The notes under the pieces are model-generated. The model was not told the DNA's origin, did no database searches, and saw nothing but the letters and a program-made list of their open reading frames with translations. 64,000 bases of DNA from Gracilariopsis chorda (Eukaryota > Rhodophyta > Florideophyceae > Gracilariales > Gracilariaceae). Shown here piece after piece: positions 44,930 to 57,730 of the stretch. The DNA is taken from positions 372,001 to 436,000 of the forward strand of contig NBIV01000009.1 in assembly GCA_003194525.1 (NCBI GenBank), given 5' to 3'. Numbering within the stretch: the first letter of the stretch is position 1; every line of letters begins with the position of its first letter. A program made the position numbers and the translations under genes.

Positions 44930-47024
44930 CGGTAGCTTCATGATAGCTCTGAATAAACCAAGCTAGTGGTACTCTTCCTTCTCTTCCTATTCCTCTCCAA
45001 GGATCTTCTTCTTCTTATTACCTTCGTGGTGTACATTATCTTCTTCAATTTATTCATAAACCGTATATCGGTAGTGTATAAGAACCGTTAATTCGGTATT
45101 TCACAATTGATCCCCTTCTTCTCATACAACATACTCATCCTTGACTCTTTCGAGTGGCAGGGCCATCCGCACAGCGGGCTCGTTCACACTGCACCGAGCC
45201 ATGGTAGGGTTACCCGACTTGAGCCTCATCCAAGTTTGGAGGTAGTGGCAACCGAACCTTTCGGTGATACGAGATTATCTTAGACCTGGGAAGGTGCTCG
45301 ATAGGTTCGATTGTGTCCCCTTCGAGATTGTATCCATACTAGCGAATTTGGTAGCGCAGTTCCCCTGCGGGGGTGCGAACGTTACGCACGATGTGTTCGA
45401 TCATGAACTCTTGAGAGTGCGCTTCCGGGCTCCCGGTTTCCGTAGCCATTTCCGGCGGCTTCAATTCCTTAAGAGGGCCAAATTAAGCTATAGATACACC
45501 TCAGGGAGGAGGTATCGTCCTCAGAGATGTCAGACTCATCCCAAGGGTTCAGCAGTATCTATGATACGGAGGTTCGACTGTAGTGCAATACCCCGAGATG
45601 GGAGCAGACACACAAGGCTGTTCGACGTCCTCCTCTGTGAGGGTAGCGCAGCGGCAAAACCACCTGTGGTGAGCACACGAAGCCGGGTGTAAGACCGGGA
45701 CTCACCGTCACGACTAGCGTACAGGTGTAGAAACCAAGACAGACCACGAAGTGGGAAAGCGGAAAATGCAGCGACACACGAGTGGTGGGCGACGCGCAAG
45801 AGTGGTGCGGTGTCCACACGAGTGGGGCGGTGGTAGAGGAGCAACGGTAATCACTGGTAGTCGCAGAAACAACGACACCTGTATACGGGACAAAAGAACA
45901 ATAACCGCTGTAAAAGCGTGCACAGAAACAAAAACAGTAGTTGTAAGAATGTGCTGAAGCTCCACGAGGTGGGTAACTAGGCCTTCACAGGATGGCGTCT
46001 CTCCAGATGGAGGTGGACACTCACCAGGGAACCTGAGTTAGAGCCAGACACTCGCTTGTTGCGTTTACTTTGACCGGGGCAGCCGGAGCTCACACACATA
46101 AGTAGTGGTGGCCCGCGCCCTGACAGTACAGTAGTAATTAACTAATAATATCCCTAAGGGGGTGCGAAACTCTACACAAGTGTGGCACAAGCCAGCATTG
46201 CTTTGCACTACACCTGTCAACCAAATTGAGGCCCTTCAAACGGAAACAACATACCGGTGTAACACTCATACTCCATGGTAGAGAGGTTAGCATCGCCAAC
46301 GTGGAATATGACTGCACCACGTGCTGATACCGCTATTAGCGTTGCATTTCATCGACTGTTCACGCTAGCAGCGTTGCAACTCGCCCTGTCTGAGTTTGAG
46401 TGACGGAGCTCAACTACACGAGTCTGACGAGCGTCCGTTTCCCAAAATTGGGCAATAGGCAAGTGAACAGTAGCCTTGGAATTTCGGGAGGTGAACTGGA
46501 TTCGGTGTGGTGGACCGTTGCGACAGAGAACACCTCCTGCTGCACAACCTGCGACGTGGTGGCGATTCAACCTATCACGGTGCACAATATGCTCAGGCAC
46601 ACACCCACGTGGTGGGATACTTTGGTGGTTGCATGCGCCGTTGCAGGCTCTGCACCTCAAAAAATTGCAGAAATTGCATGACCTCAACCAGGTTCAACAT
46701 CCAATCCCCCCAAGAGGGTATGATGCACGTGCTGTGATTCTATAAACATTGCAAAAGTTTCCAGTGCCAAGAAAACCAACTGCACATGCAGTCCACCCAA
46801 GAAAGTAGCGTGCAGAGTCTTGCATCTCAAGAAATTGTGGACAATACGTGGGTAGGTCCATGCGCGCGCACGTCAACTCCAAGAGTTCCAGCGGCTGCCA
46901 TAGAGAGTGCTAGAGCAAACTGCCTTTTGCACGTGTTCTCGGCTGACCGTTCCCCAAACGGGCTGCACGGTGCATCCTTCACGCTTGCGCGTCGCCACTT
47001 TAATGGTGTTTCACCAACAAACGG
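44930..47024. other. Gypsy-B spacer between antisense gene and pol tail
   Basis: There is no supported gene. The plus-strand frame 45,264-45,692 and several overlapping frames around 46,350-46,750 are unconvincing. There are short direct repeats: ACACGAGTGG at about 45,777 and 45,817, and a CTTGCATCTCAAGAAATTG-like block near 46,818 resembling CACCTCAAAAAATTGCAG near 46,652. A long CACACG/GTGTGG bias runs through 45.7-46.6 kb. The spacer length (2.1 kb) is large for the family and would include the end of the antisense transcript. Confidence 0.45.
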
Positions 47025-48077
47025 TTAGTATCTGGCGTCACGGTGCTTTGACGTAGCGTCGGAACTTGCGAATGTACGCCACGGGGTGCGTTTTCCTTCA
47101 ACTCTCCCAAATTGGGTCCAAATTGGAGTAGCGTCCCTTACGGAGGGTTGCACAGAATCTTCTTCGAATTCCAGTAGTAATCCAGCGATGCCAACGTGGT
47201 CAGTACTCTTCCCAAAGAGTTCTTCGTCTCTATCCTCCATAAAACGGTCAGAACCCATGTTCAGATCCGAAGATACAGCTTTCTCGACCCGTGAGGGTGC
47301 GTATGTACTGCTAGTGACCCGCGAGGGTTCCGACGAACTTCCCAACGGGACCTCAGTCTTATTGACGTGGTCGTCCCTTAAAGGGGTCTTCTCTTCATTA
47401 CCGACGGTATTCATGACCCGATAATCGGGGGTGCTCGTATCAAGAGCGCGTCCCACCTCAGCGGTCGGATTTGGAATAACCTTCTCATCGGTGTGAACGC
47501 TTCCACTTTTTGGCTTAATGGGCGACGCCGGTGCAACCGAAGCGGTGGTCTTATCCCGCTCTCCCTCCTTAGGCGGAGCGCCGGGTGGTGAGAGAACCTC
47601 GAGTGGGGGTAGAAATCCTAGAGTGTCGGGATCCTGAGCACACGAGGGTTTAACAGACTCAGGTTTGTGAGTATCGGATACGATGGATAGATCGGATAAC
47701 CCACGTTCCGGGTGCGGGAGTGTTGCCAGCCTCTGCGTTAATGTGGGTGCCTGTTCCAGCTCCAAGGGCGGTAATACCCTTGGAAGTGGTTTCGGTGAGA
47801 TAAACACTTCCAGATTTGGATTTGGTGCTCTTGTGACGCGATTTCGTGATATGCGCTCATGCTGGTTATTGATATCCAATACCACGTTGTCCGTGTCAAG
47901 TGAAACCATGCTGTGAGGTCCTTCCAAGATGGTGGGAAGCTTATGGCTGCGTTCCTTCTCAGGACTATAATATTCGTTTTGGAGGAACACGTAGTCATCT
48001 GACCGCACTTGCGAGAACGGCCGTATCAAAGTTACGCTTGTAAGCGTTTTGTGCTTTCTCCGTCGCTCTGCGAGCAT
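47025..48077 (-). mobile_element. Gypsy-B pol tail, Pro/Ser/Glu-rich extension
   Basis: This is a 350-codon open stretch continuing from the integrase end (YVFLQNEYYSPEKERSHK is an integrase C-terminal-like start). It is followed by a disordered-looking, Pro-, Ser-, Thr- and Glu-rich extension such as LPPLEVLSPPGAPPKEGER. Gypsy-A has a matching start at about 2,240-2,540. No chromodomain is seen here, unlike the 11.8-kb stretch assigned to Gypsy-A. It ends 2.1 kb before the antisense gene's stop. Confidence 0.7.
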
Positions 48078-49007
48078 CTGGGACCATCTGGATTAGCCAC
48101 TTCTTCCATGCTTCACGGTACAACCTTGGGGAAGGGTAACTTGAAAGAGTTGGCTGAGCCTCAATGGCAACCGGAGTCAGTATTCGTGAGAGAACCAACT
48201 CAAACGGTGATCGCGAAGTTACCCTGTGCACTTGGGTGTTGTATGCGTAAGTTATAGCGGCCGTGTACAGGTCACCTTCCCTAGGGTGGTCCGCAACATA
48301 AGAACGCAATGCGTTAAGCATCGTACGGTTAAACCGTTCTACCTGACCATTACCCTGAAAATGATACGTAGTAACAAACAGATTCTCTATATCCAGGATT
48401 CGGCATAAATCTGCAAAGAACTCCGAAGTGAGCTGAGATCCGTTATCGGAGAGTAGCTGTACCGGTGAGCCGTAGACAAAGACCCAATGGGTGACAAACG
48501 CTTGTGCCACGACACTGGCGGTAATCCGTTTCAATGGGATCGTTCGTACGAGCTTCGAAAACCAGTCGGTTATTAGAAGTAGATACTTATGACCGCGGGG
48601 GGTACGAATAAGTTCCCTATGATATCGATTGCGAAGAACTGTAAAGGACCCCGAGCTGGAAACAGCGTCAACTTCTTTGGGTACTTACGCAGCTTGAATT
48701 CTTTTTTAGCACTCTCTGTGCACGAGCGACGAACTGCATAGCAGTCAAATGCCATGGCGGGCCAGTGGAAGTCTCTTCTTAGTGTGAAATACAGCTTTCT
48801 TCCGTCTCGGTGGGCTTCAACCTTCACGAAGTGTGAGAAGTGTAGAATACGCTGCTGCAGCGCGTGAGACACTATAACCTGGGGTCGAGATTCAACCAAC
48901 CTGACGAAGTATCTTTGATCATTAACCGAGAATGGTATCTGGTGTCCACCATTAAGTCGGGAGCGAATCTGCGTACAGAAAGCATCTCTTTGCTGTTCAC
49001 GTATCAT
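47995..49007 (-). mobile_element. Gypsy-B integrase
   Basis: The N-terminal zinc-binding region (HFSHFVKVEAHRDGRK, then C-x-x-S-C-type spacing) is near 48,730-48,900. The catalytic core follows, with AIDIIG near 48,620, LLSDNGSQLTSEFF near 48,420-48,460, and GQVERFNRTMLNALRSYV near 48,290-48,350. In life it inserts the DNA copy into the host chromosome. It is a fossil and broken. Confidence 0.85.
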
Positions 49008-49435
49008 CTACTCTGGAGTAATCAGTACAAAAGAACCGGCAGGCGGCTCCGAAGGTTCGGCGATGAGACTATCGTCGCATAAGTCATCTGTCAGGATTTC
49101 AGCACCATCGTCTCGGTCAGCAACCATGAAGCATGGAATGTCGAGATCTTCGGTAGGTTCCGCTTTGGCGGTTGTTCCCAGAGTAGATAACGCATCAACC
49201 TAAGTGTTAAAGGCTCCCTTCTTGTACAGGACGTCAAAAACGAGTTCCGAAAATCAGAGGTGCCAACGCATTAACCTTCCTGAAGGTTTGGAGATCTCGA
49301 ATAGCCAACGAAGGGAGGTATGGTCCGTATGTACTTTAAAGTGAGTAACCATCAAGTAGGGTCGAAGTATGGACAGTGCCCACACAACGGCGATACACTC
49401 TTTCTAAGAGACTGAATAGTTACGTTCGTGCACGT

Positions 49436-49870
49436 TCAACGATCGCGATCGAACCCTATAGGGTGCCGTTCGCCATCTTCAGATACCTGGAACAGCGCAC
49501 AACCAAACTGGTTCGCACTTGCATCAGTGTTGACCTCAAATGGTAACCCAAGTTGGGGTAGTTCCAAAATAGGCGATGACTTTACGGCGTTCACTAAAGC
49601 CGTAAAGGCAGACGCTTCCGCGTTGCCAAATGTTTCCAGATTGACTGCTTGTCCCTTGGTCAGGAGCTTGTTGAGGGGAGTAGAAATTTCCGCAAAGTTC
49701 GGAACAAACCGCTGATACACGTTACAGATTCCTAGAAAGGAACGAAGCTCCGTCTGGGTTCTAGGGTGTTTTGGTTCCTTTAAGGATTTCACTCGTACTT
49801 CCTCAATGGCTAAATTTCCAGGACGGATTACGTGCCCCAAATACTTCACCGAATTGGTTACAAAACTCAC
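49436..49870 (-). mobile_element. Gypsy-B RNase H region
   Basis: RT-to-RNase H connection (YLGHVIRPGNLAIEEVRV, then LRSFLGICNVYQRFVPNFAEI) and the first RNase H strand (LPFEVNTDASANQFGCALFQ). The order and spacing are normal for Ty3/Gypsy pol. Confidence 0.85.
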
Positions 49871-50585
49871 ACTTCTTGAGTTTCAGAGTGATTCCTGCAT
49901 TGCTGAGTACTTGCATAACGTCCCTTACATGGGTTGAGTGGTCATCCAAATTGTTGGAGAAAACGATGATGTCGTCAAGATACACCAACCAGGTTCTCCA
50001 TTTAAAGCGAGCTAGTAGAATGTCAATGGCCCTTTGAACGGTCGTGGGTGCGTTCGTTAGCCCGAAGGGCATGCGCCGAAAACGGTATAGTCCTTTATGG
50101 TAAACAAAACCGGTTTTATCGTGATCTTCCTGGTGGATAGGAACTTGCCAATTACCCCAGTTCGCATCGAGTGCAGTAAACACCGTTGCAATCCCAAGTG
50201 AGTCGAGATATTCATCAATCCGTGGTATAGGATACACTTCTTTCACCGTAACCGCGTTTAGACGGCGGTAGTCAATGCAAAAGCGCCATGATTTATCCGG
50301 TTTCGGAACTAACACCATTGGTGAAGCCCAAGATGACTGAGCAGGTTGGATAACGCCAGGGCGTAGCATCTTCTCGACTTGAGATTTTTCCTCTTCACGA
50401 GCCTTCGGGCCAGCCCTATAATGGTGTTGTGCGATTGGCCGAGTGCTCGGAAGCGGATCCATACGATGTTCTGTAATCCCTATTGTTCCCAGGGAGCCAT
50501 CCCACATGGGATTGAATTCAGGTAACATATTGCGTAATTTATCGCGATGAGATTCTGGGACATGGTCCAAGTTCAACTTCTCCAA
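49803..50585 (-). mobile_element. Gypsy-B reverse transcriptase
   Basis: Clear Ty3/Gypsy RT: SWASPMVLVPKPDKSWRFC, IDYRRLNAVT, FTALDANWGNWQVPI, MPFGLTNAPTTVQRAID and the active-site YLDDIIVFS near 49,960-49,985. This is the best-preserved pol domain in the window. Confidence 0.9.
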
Positions 50586-50710
50586 TTCTTTACAGGATCC
50601 AATTGCTCCATACCTGGAGGCAGGGCTGCGTGTTCCGACAGGGTTGGATTCTCTGCATCCGAACCACCTTCAGTGATCACTCGCTCGGTTTCCGTGAGGT
50701 CCTTCACCTC

Positions 50711-51569
50711 TTAGGGGTCTGTAAGCCCTAAGACTTTGGCCAGAGTCATCTTTGTTGGAACGATCGCCATAGGGTGAGGTAGAACCGAACCAAGTATCTG
50801 GTTTTTGACTAACCACTGCGTAGTGTGGCCAAAGTTTGCTACCAGAACCTTAAAAGGTTTGTCCGGTGCCACGGTAATGAGTCCATTGGGCAGAGCGAGC
50901 TGACGCTGCTCATAAAATGCCATGATCGGTTGAAAAACATTTACAACAGTCTGCTCGGTACTTACTATGACCCATACCTGAGTTTCGGGTGGAACCGCGA
51001 CGGACTTAGCTACTCGAAGCTTCGTAGAAACGGGATCCGTATTCGTAACTTCCTGTGCGACGGGTAATGGAACACGCTTAGGCGTTGCACTCTTCAAGGG
51101 TTTCCGAACAATCTGAACACCACAACCGTTCTCAATTTTGACTGTCTTTGCCCTAGGGCGTATTGCTTTGACGAAGCGGTTGCAAAGGCACAACCCAGTA
51201 TGACGGGTGCAGCGAGGGATTTGCAGACTATAAAGTACAATTGTACTATGCAGGTTCCCAAACTTACAAGGAGAGCGATATAGCCAACTGTACGCAACGG
51301 GTTATTGTTAGCGTCCGCAGTATCCAAGCTTGGACCAAAACGAACGGATGGGGTATCAAATCTTTGTGGATTAGGTTTAGCGCAGCTCCTGTGTCCAAGA
51401 TGCACAACTGTCGAACCATATACTGGTTAGAAAGGCCCAGATCGGCATAAACGTTGTAGTTTCGCTTGGTCATAACACAAACCCGGTCCCGGATACGTAA
51501 ATGACGGGACCCTATCCACGGTCGACGCAACACACCGAAGTGTTCCGAGTTGACGTCTGTGTCAGCCAT
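50711..51569 (-). mobile_element. Gypsy-B protease region
   Basis: CILDTGAALNLIHKDLIP near 51,350-51,405 is the retroviral-type aspartic protease active site. A spacer toward RT follows, with a VNVFQPIMAFYEQ stretch near 50,925-50,970. The element is broken here as elsewhere. Confidence 0.75.
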
Positions 51570-51869
51570 TTTCCTAAAAAGGATTGTTACGACTGGGGAG
51601 CGAAGCTGCGGCGCCTCGGGTGTCTTCAGCTACGGCTTAGAAGACGCCCCTCTCGTAGGGGGAACTCCCAAGTCTAGGTTTTCGGAACGGAGTCCATCGG
51701 ATTCGGTGCACTTACCACTTCGTGGGTCATTGACTGTTTCCCAATCGCGGGTACTTACTTCTTACCAGGGTTGTCCAGATGAGCTTGGATAAGCTTTTGT
51801 CATCATAGGATCGACTACGAACCCGAACTTTCTGTTACGGTGTTAAGGCCTCGTACTGGGCGATAATTT

Positions 51870-53754
51870 TTGACCCTTCCCGAAGAGGGAGCGTGCATCT
51901 CGGTGCAATGTGACCAAAGAGATAGCATAGGTAACATATGAACGAGTTCGGGTCCTCTTTTGGACGAATATCCACCTGTCCGGGTGCTGTGTCCCTCCAA
52001 CCACGGCTTGAGAAGCGAGAAGCATTATTCGCGAAAGCGAGCAGTGCGGCAGGTACCTAGATTACGTTGGCATAAAACGCAGGATCTCCATCCGAGGTCT
52101 GAACAGAAGTCGACAGCAAATTCGTAGTACCCAATGAATCAGGGTGGCTTCCCAAGAAGTGGACGTGATCATGTACCTGACAAGGGGTGGTACCTTGTAA
52201 CAGGGATGACGACGGTGTAGATCTTTCCAAAAAGAGCGCTATCGACGATCGAGTCTTAGTGCATTGTCGGGCGCGAAGGGTATCTCCTTCAGCCTGTGCA
52301 TATTGCACTAGTTCCAAATAGGAAATATGTCGTTTCGCTTCCCGATGACGGGCAACCAAAGCCCTTATGGCAGGATCCAACCCATCCACAAACATTGTGT
52401 ATCTCTCCTGTGAGGACTACACATTACCAAAACGGTAAAACGCCTTATTCAAGCACGTTGAGTAGACCGTTTCGGTTTCCATCGGTTTTTGCTTCGTATC
52501 CCGTAGGGCCAGAATCGCTTCTTGGATCGCATTTCCAGTAGCATACGACCTGAGAAGGTACTGAACCGCTTCGGGCCAACACGTAACTCCGCATTCTGAG
52601 GCTCTGGACGATCCGTGAACGGAGTTAAACTGGTCTTGAGCCATTCCTTTGAGGAACAATGGTAGGCCGAGGTACACCTGCGCCTCACTCATGCCGTGTA
52701 TGTTGGCTTCCTGTACGAACCTCGCAAGGAAGTCTAGTACCAGAATCGGGTCTTCTCCTGTAAATTCCCTCTTCTGTAGGGCGATGGGCAAACGCTTAAT
52801 GTAGGCTTAAACCTTTTCAGATACTCGTTAAGAACGCTCTGCAGAGGAGTTTCCCAACCGGTAATAACAGTACGAAAGCAATTTCGGATACAGTGGATTC
52901 GTTGGTTTCAGCCCTTTGAGCCCCGAGTGTCTTTGTCCCTTCTTTCGTGACCGGATAGCACCTTTAGTAGTGTATGTAGCCTTGGCCCGCGTAGCAAAAC
53001 GACGGCGGTCACGATGCTCAATATCCGAAGAGTCGGATGAAGAAGTCAAAGAGTGGTGAGAGGAATCTGAATCAGATGAATCCAAATGCGTGCAAACATC
53101 CTTCCTGGATTTGCAGCGACTCTGTTTATGGGGCCTGTGAACTGATCATTCAGAGGACACGTTGTCGTTACCTTTGGGGTCAAAGGCTTCATCAATACGG
53201 ATTATTCCCTCCAGGGCATTTACGCGCGCCTTGACTCGATCACAGTTCATACGGACATCTTCTGCAAGAGCTCGGTACTCCTGAGCAAACACCGCTGGGG
53301 TACCAAGACTTGCTAAGATGAACTTCATATCTTGTCTCAGGAGACGAATCTCTTCTGAGAAATTCCTTACTTGGGCGTCCTCAACCTTACGCCCAAGTTC
53401 GGTAATCTCCGTCAAGACCTCCACGTGAGCTGCGTTAGCAATATACACGCGGGATTCTAAACAAGAGATTTCGTTACGCTCGGGGAACACTCGATTGACC
53501 GTTGAAGGTGTCTCAATCACTGATGGTTGGTTCACTGTAACGACCTGTTGAGGTTCTGAGGCAATTGAAGATGCTCTCCGAGAAGTTGGGTCGGTGTCGA
53601 CATTGTCCTGATCCTCGGGTGTAGATCTCCTAGAGCGGGGAGCCCTGGGGGCAGGTCTAGCTGCAGAAATAGATCCATTCCGAGAATGCGGAGCAGGTGG
53701 CGTCATGCTGCAGATAGACAACCGGTGGTGCTCGGTATACAATAGAGAAATCAA
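51870..53754 (-). mobile_element. Gypsy-B gag (capsid and nucleocapsid)
   Basis: The N-terminal part (53,146-53,754) is Pro/Ser/Arg-rich, followed by a helical RKVEDAQVRNFSEEIRLL region. The capsid-like part is at 52,400-52,800 (FTGEDPILVLDFLARF, then LPLFLKGMAQDQF). A basic stretch lies at 52,830-53,085. A zinc knuckle CYLCYLFGHIAPRC of the C-x2-C-x4-H-x4-C type is near 51,895-51,940. It packages element RNA in life. It is broken. Confidence 0.8.
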
Positions 53755-53965
53755 ACAACTTCCGGAAAACGGATTAGCGACAAAAGCAAACTTCTTCAGG
53801 ATGCCTTCAATGCAGGTTCACTGAATTTCACACGTCACAAGTAGGTCCTTTGCAATCTTGACTCCGGCTTCCGAAACGTCTTCCCAAATTGAATGCAACC
53901 TTCAAGAGACCTAGAATGGTTCCAAACTCCAATTCCAAATGTTGATTCTAGGTTGGGAGACCTCT

Positions 53966-54899
53966 TGTGGAGTTAAACTCATGAGGGTTGTAGCTGTCAA
54001 GGCGTCCGTGTCCCTGCTACTTATGAAGGGTAGACTCAGCGGACTACCCCTCTACTCCACACGAGTTTCGGGTGTAAATCCAACGGTGGATGCTGCCAAT
54101 ACCTGTACAGGTGAACACGCAGAATCCTGAGAAGAATGAGATCAGAGAAGAACCCGAGTGAGGGCAAGTAGGCAGCGTACACAGAAAGTAAAGTGTCCCA
54201 AACTGGAAAGAGGCCAAGCCCAAAAAGGGGTGAGGGTCGTGCTCACAGCGGCAACAGACCCAAGATACAAAGAGGAAAATGGTAGAAATAACCAAAGAAC
54301 AACCCAATACTGGAGCAGCGATCTGTCCCGCAACAGGATACAAAAACTATGACCCACACGGTTACACCCAAGGTCGGTGTACTTACACAGAAGTACTTGA
54401 TGGTCCTGCGGGGATAGTCGTACTGAAAAGAAACGCGGTTACTCTCCAGATGTAGTCGTGAACCTACGAAGGCAGTTGCGACCAGAGCCAACACTCTAGT
54501 TAGGATGCGAACCTCAGTTCAGTTTATTTGATGGTGACGACGGCGAGGTCAGCTTCACCTAAGTAGGTTCTACAGTAATTAACTAAAACAATTAACAAAA
54601 GTTGTGCAAACCTGCGGAGGTCCATAAAAGTGGAGAACCCACTTTCAGGATCCACAAGTGCCACTCGCCCAAGGCGTATATCCGTAATCGGATCAAACGT
54701 CTGTATACGCGTAACAAGCATCCTGCCCAATTGAGGATATTCATAAACTACCTTGCCAGGTGATAATACAACCACAATCCACCAGAATTCACCCCAAAAT
54801 TGGGGAAGAGTCCTAACCTGAGAGGTGTTGAGCAACGGCCTTGCCACATCCTATGAGAAGGATCATCACTGATATAAACGCCTCGTGTTGCTCCAAACA
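53966..54899 (-). mobile_element. Gypsy-B 5' LTR (934 bp)
   Basis: This is the partner of 42,082-43,015, read right to left. It ends near CTCCAAACA at 54,899. The next 30 bp belong to Harbinger sequence. Confidence 0.9.
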
Positions 54900-54929
54900 T
54901 CCCTCTCAGCACGAGAGATGGATACTGAG

Positions 54930-57730
54930 CGAGCTATTGAAAAGTCACTGTTAAGCCTCTCCAAATGAAGCAACTTTCTCCAAAAGTCAGTGAGCCAAGC
55001 ACCTCGCCTCGGCACTCTTTCCTGAAACGGTCTCATGCTGCATCGCGCGGCAGTCAAATCACCAGTGCGAACGTCTTCAGGCATAGTTGTGTGGGTCTTT
55101 GCCGTAAGCCTCGCCTCCTTGCTAGCTTCCTTGGCGCTTCGCTGTTCTCGTTTGACAGCTTCTGTAGTTCCATAGAGATGATTCTCTCTCTCTTTAGAAA
55201 TATCTCTCTGAAGCCCATTGGCTCTCTTCAAAACGCCGTTAAGTTTCGCCGCCATAACCTCGCTCGTCTCAAGCTTTGCGTTCAGTCACGCAATTTCAAC
55301 TTCCTGCGCCCTCTCAACTACCTTGGAGCTGTGAAGCTTCTTTTCAAGTGACTTTCGCGATCGCTTAAGATTCTCTACGTGTTCAGTAGTCGCCTTGAAA
55401 TTGCGCTCGACGCTAGAAGCTCCTCCTCCTTGAGATGTGTATTATCATGTAATTGTTCAAATAGTCTCTCCTTCTCTTCCAAAACCTTCGTTTCATCTTC
55501 TTCCTTCTTTTTCTTCTCAGCAGGCAGAAAATTCACCTCCTTCAACAACAGCCCCATTTCGTAACGCAAGCTTCTACATTCCGCGTTTGACTCGAAAAGC
55601 AGAGCTTGAGCTTCATTAAGCTGCTTCCTTGTCATATCCACTTGTTGGACGAGATTTCCGACGGACCTGGAAGACTGCTTTTCTATGCGCATCATATCCA
55701 ACGTGTTCCGCAGGGAAAGCAGATCGTTGTGAGTTTGTAGAACGATTGTTCGAGTTATGTCAGATCTAGAGTCGTTGCTGGACATTTTACTTCTCTTGCT
55801 CAATGTAGAGCTAGAGGCCCTCTCCCTCAGGTGGATCAGAGACGAATGGTGGGCAAAGGGCAGATTATTTGAGCCAAAGTGCAGGCGAATAGTCTGCCGA
55901 TGTACTTGCATAATATCACCTGCTATGAAAGAGAGTGAGGCTGAGTCGGAGAACGCTTCATAGAGTCAATACCAGAGCTCTTTCGCTCACAACTGCTGAA
56001 GTAGGTCTGGGCGATAGCAGCCGTGTGGGAATTCGGAGTTGTGGCATTCACCGTTTCATCTGCTGAATCACTACCACACTCATCCTCTGTTGCGCTCAGT
56101 GACGAAGTACCCTATCCCGAAACAGGCACGAAGTTCTTCTGGCATTGCGCAGGCGGTGGCGGTGGGAGCTGTGAACGATCCAGAGGAATCTCTTCACCGT
56201 TTGTTTAGTTTGTAGCGCAGTCAAACTCATCTCCACTATGACCTTTTTGAATTCTCTCTTGATAATCCATAATAGCAGACTCATTCTAATTTCGGCTTCA
56301 CTGCCAATGTAGCTTGTCTTCGTATCATCACTTCGTTGGCTGGTTCGAGAAAGTCGGTGAGGGTGTTGGATACGAGAGATGGAGGACTTACTTTCTGCCT
56401 CTGCCTCACTACTGCTTTTTAAACAAGGATGCCCGCCATCTTCCATGGCATCAAGATCTTTCAAAGCATCTATGACACCGTCATTACCTTCGACAATAGC
56501 TTCTCACGTCATGTGAGCACCAATGTCTTTGAACAAGATATCGCATGCGTGCTCTTTGACGAGTTCGTTAGACATTGGTACAGTAACGGGACTGGCCTGG
56601 TTGGAAACCTTGGCTTTACTCATTGACTTGGGAGTTCTTAACATAGTCGCCATTTCTTCTGAAGCTGGATTTGTTCCAGTATCTCTGGAAGCCGTATGAG
56701 ACGATTGCATGAGGAACGCTGCCAGCTGTTGGTTAACAGTCTCCATAGAAGCTCTCAATGAAGCATTCTCAGTTATCAACGTCTTTAAATCGCTGTCCTT
56801 CTTCTCCATCTCGGCCGTGAGTCCTTCAGAGAGCTTGGCAAACTGCATGCTGCGTGTTTTGCAGTGATTGAGTTTGTTCAATACGTAGAACGTAGTAAAA
56901 AATGAAGGAAAGAAACGGGTCAGAAAGAATAGATGTTTTGCAGTGAGGAACAATAATCCTTGCCCACCACCACCAGATGGCTAGTCTCTAGCACATTTCG
57001 ATCCATAACGATCACAAGAGTAGAACTGCTAGCGTCAGGTATTGCAATAAATCGTACCTATATCAGAACAAAGCATAGAAGAATATGAAAAGAATTCTTG
57101 GTTAGATATCTCTATTTCAATAAATCGAACCTAGATCAGAACAAAGCATAGAAGAATATGAAAAGAATTCTTGGTTAGATATCTCCATTGCGCAAGTCAG
57201 CCACCCCTGTTTTCTCACAGAAGTCTCTGTAGCGCTTGTCCTATCGATTAAGTTTCAATCGGAGCATTTCTTCGACTTAAACATCACCCAATTTTTGAGC
57301 TCGTTTGCAGAGCTCCGTGCTGGTGATAAGCTGGCCGATAAGTATGCCTTCCTCTTTGGCTTCATTGGCATAATTCCGAATCTGTCTGTGCGTGGTTTCA
57401 CTCTAGACTTTCTGCATCTCCATTTGCTCCTTTACATATCCCGTAAAGTTACTTAATGATTTTGACATATCCTCCCAGTTGTTTTGGAGTTCTGTGCTCT
57501 TGCCTTTTCGTAGCTTCACGTCTGATGCGCCCCCAGCAGAACATCCATTAATTTCTTCATCATATCCTCCGCCATCGTTGTTAACCAACTTTGATGCCAT
57601 CTGCAAGAGCTCTAGATCTTCCTGCTTGGTACCAATTCTACAAAGCAAGAGCATAATTAATGTTCTCTTCGAATCAGACGTGTAGCCTCCGTTTCCAGTT
57701 AGATCTAAGAAAGCTGTAATGTGCATTGGG
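54930..57730 (-). pseudogene. Harbinger accessory gene, 3' part (coiled coil)
   Basis: Minus-strand coding-like frames at 57,403-57,726, 56,504-56,953, 56,096-56,464, 55,375-55,911 and 54,866-55,255 carry long heptad-like Glu/Lys/Leu/Gln segments. Examples are LTAEMEKKDSDLKTLITENASLR and VDMTRKQLNEAQALLFESN, and KKKKEEDETKVLEEKERLFEQL at 55,450-55,520. Ser-rich stretches lie between them. They could be exons of the gene beginning at 58,742, or of two adjacent genes. Frame changes without obvious splice sites suggest partial decay. A 73-bp tandem duplication lies at 57,045-57,190. Gypsy-B begins just beyond the last frame. Confidence 0.45.
57045..57190. repeat. Tandem duplication, 73-bp unit, two copies
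   Basis: CAATAAATCG at 57,045 and again at 57,118. The two copies differ at only a few positions (for example ATCGTACCTATATC against ATCGAACCTAGATC), so the duplication is recent. Each copy contains AGAATATGAAAAGAATTCTT. Confidence 0.9.

Larger units (their letters stand above)
42082..54899 (-). mobile_element. Gypsy-B, 12.8-kb Ty3/Gypsy element nested in Harbinger
   Basis: Two 934-bp LTRs (42,082-43,015 and 53,966-54,899), both with TGTGGAG...CTCCA(C)A-type ends, enclose gag, protease, RT, RNase H and integrase reading right to left. An oppositely oriented gene lies between integrase and the 3' LTR. The LTRs are about 90% identical by eye, so it is middle-aged and much younger than Gypsy-A and Gypsy-C. 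All expected parts are present, but the coding regions are broken in several places. The flanks offer CATCG on the left against CATCC on the right, an imperfect target duplication. Confidence 0.85.

Noticed and set aside
45264-45692. 142-codon plus-strand ORF in the Gypsy-B spacer
   Set aside because: No match to the equivalent region of Gypsy-A and no domain; it may be part of the antisense transcript but cannot be supported as a gene.
54900-54930. Second polypurine tract outside the Gypsy-B 5' LTR
   Set aside because: GAGAGGGA beside the right LTR is short and lies in Harbinger sequence; probably coincidence.
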